DNA of 40,215 bases from the NCBI GenBank assembly GCA_036272915.1, contig DATAXV010000032.1:1-40215 (forward strand), in the 5' to 3' direction. Both the position numbers and the translations under genes were made by a program. Origin of the DNA: DATAXV01 sp036272915 (GTDB lineage: Bacteria; Chloroflexota; Dormibacteria; Dormibacterales; Dormibacteraceae). Shown piece after piece: positions 39,701 to 40,215 of this stretch (position 1 is its first letter; each line of letters starts with the position of its first letter). The notes under the pieces were generated by a model. That model saw nothing but the letters and a program-made list of their open reading frames with translations, was not told the origin of the DNA and did no database searches.

Positions 39701-40215
39701 GTGGCAGCGCGCGTCTCCAATCGACCCGCGTGGATGGAGGAACCCACCTGGGTTGGCCGGGTCTCCAAATTCATCGTGCTGGCGATCGTCGTCATCGTCA
39801 TGCTCTTCCCGTTCATCTACGTCATATCGATCAGCTTCTCCAGCCAGAGCGATCTCTCCGGCACCACCATCCAGCTGATCCCCAAGCACCCCACCCTGCA
39901 GGCCTACACGACGATCTTCGCCGGCAGCGTGGTGACGCGGGCGCTCGAGGTCAGCATCGGCATCACCGTGATCGGGACGCTGGCCTGCATGCTCTTCACC
40001 ACCACGCTGGCCTACGGACTCTCGCGGACCAGCCACGTCCCGGGCAGCAAGTTCGTGCTGCTCCTGGTGCTGGGGACGCTGCTGTTCAGCGCCGGCATCA
40101 TCCCCAACTACCTGCTGATCCGCTACCTGGGTCTGCTCAACAACTTCGCGGCTCTGATCCTGCCCGGCATGATCCAGGCCTTCAACCTGGTCGTCGTACG
40201 GCAGTTCTTCATGAA
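39701..40215 (+). CDS. ABC transporter permease (LplC type), partial at window edge
   Basis: 171 codons are visible from GTG 39701, directly after the stop of the first permease. The start reads VAARVSNRPAWMEEPTWVG, then a helix FIVLAIVVIVMLFPFIYVISISFS, LIPKHPTLQAY and a FSAGIIPNYLLIRYLGLLNN segment, all typical of LplC/YtcP permeases. The EAA loop and C-terminus lie beyond the window. Confidence 0.88.
   Translation, partial: MAARVSNRPAWMEEPTWVGRVSKFIVLAIVVIVMLFPFIYVISISFSSQSDLSGTTIQLIPKHPTLQAYTTIFAGSVVTRALEVSIGITVIGTLACMLFTTTLAYGLSRTSHVPGSKFVLLLVLGTLLFSAGIIPNYLLIRYLGLLNNFAALILPGMIQAFNLVVVRQFFM

Noticed and set aside
1..40215. tRNA, rRNA, CRISPR arrays, insertion sequences or attachment sites
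   Set aside because: I looked for cloverleaf arms, conserved rRNA stretches, regularly spaced repeats and transposase motifs on both strands and found none that I could support. The intein is the only mobile element seen.

Overview
The window is 40 kb of high-GC, densely packed bacterial DNA with no rRNA, tRNA, CRISPR array or insertion sequence that I can see. Two kinds of signal suggest a soil- or water-type Chloroflexota (or a related candidate phylum) or an actinomycete-like lineage. One is the Tat-type lipoprotein sugar-binding proteins and CUT1-type importers without their own ATPase. The other is a set of first genes whose -10 boxes sit only 7-11 nt before the start codon. This taxonomic guess is an inference with low confidence.

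Left half (1-16.2 kb): an exopolysaccharide or surface-glycan synthesis and export locus. It holds an epimerase cut by the window edge, a nucleotide-sugar dehydrogenase, a UDP-glucuronate decarboxylase, a UDP-glucose 6-dehydrogenase split by a 449-residue intein at its catalytic cysteine, three GT2 and three GT4 glycosyltransferases, a methyltransferase, and a Wzm/Wzt-type ABC exporter whose ATPase has a C-terminal Wzt-like domain. UDP-glucose to UDP-glucuronate to UDP-xylose can be made by the two neighbouring genes. The glycosyltransferases would assemble the chain and Wzm/Wzt export it.

Middle (16.2-33.8 kb): a carbohydrate or sugar-acid catabolic island around a ROK-family repressor. Leftward from the repressor run an RpiB-like isomerase, preceded by a coupled 23-codon leader ORF, and a GHL6-type glycoside-hydrolase-like protein. 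Rightward run a nitrilase-family amidase, a binding protein and two permeases, an SDR lacking the usual active-site Lys, a DHDPS/KDG-aldolase-type lyase, a D-2-hydroxyacid dehydrogenase, an enolase-superfamily dehydratase and two amidohydrolase-like proteins. A convergent three-gene operon encodes two Gfo/Idh/MocA oxidoreductases and a class III aminotransferase. The set resembles a non-phosphorylating sugar or sugar-acid route (dehydrogenase, lactonase, dehydratase, aldolase) with added nitrogen chemistry. The substrate is unknown.

Right end (33.8-40.2 kb): a long, structured intergenic region, then two near-identical phytanoyl-CoA-dioxygenase-family genes that flank a large lipoprotein binding protein, followed by two LplB/LplC-type permeases (the last cut by the edge). 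A 17-nt repeat is shared between the ROK promoter region and the intergenic region before the first dioxygenase gene, so the two parts may form one regulon.
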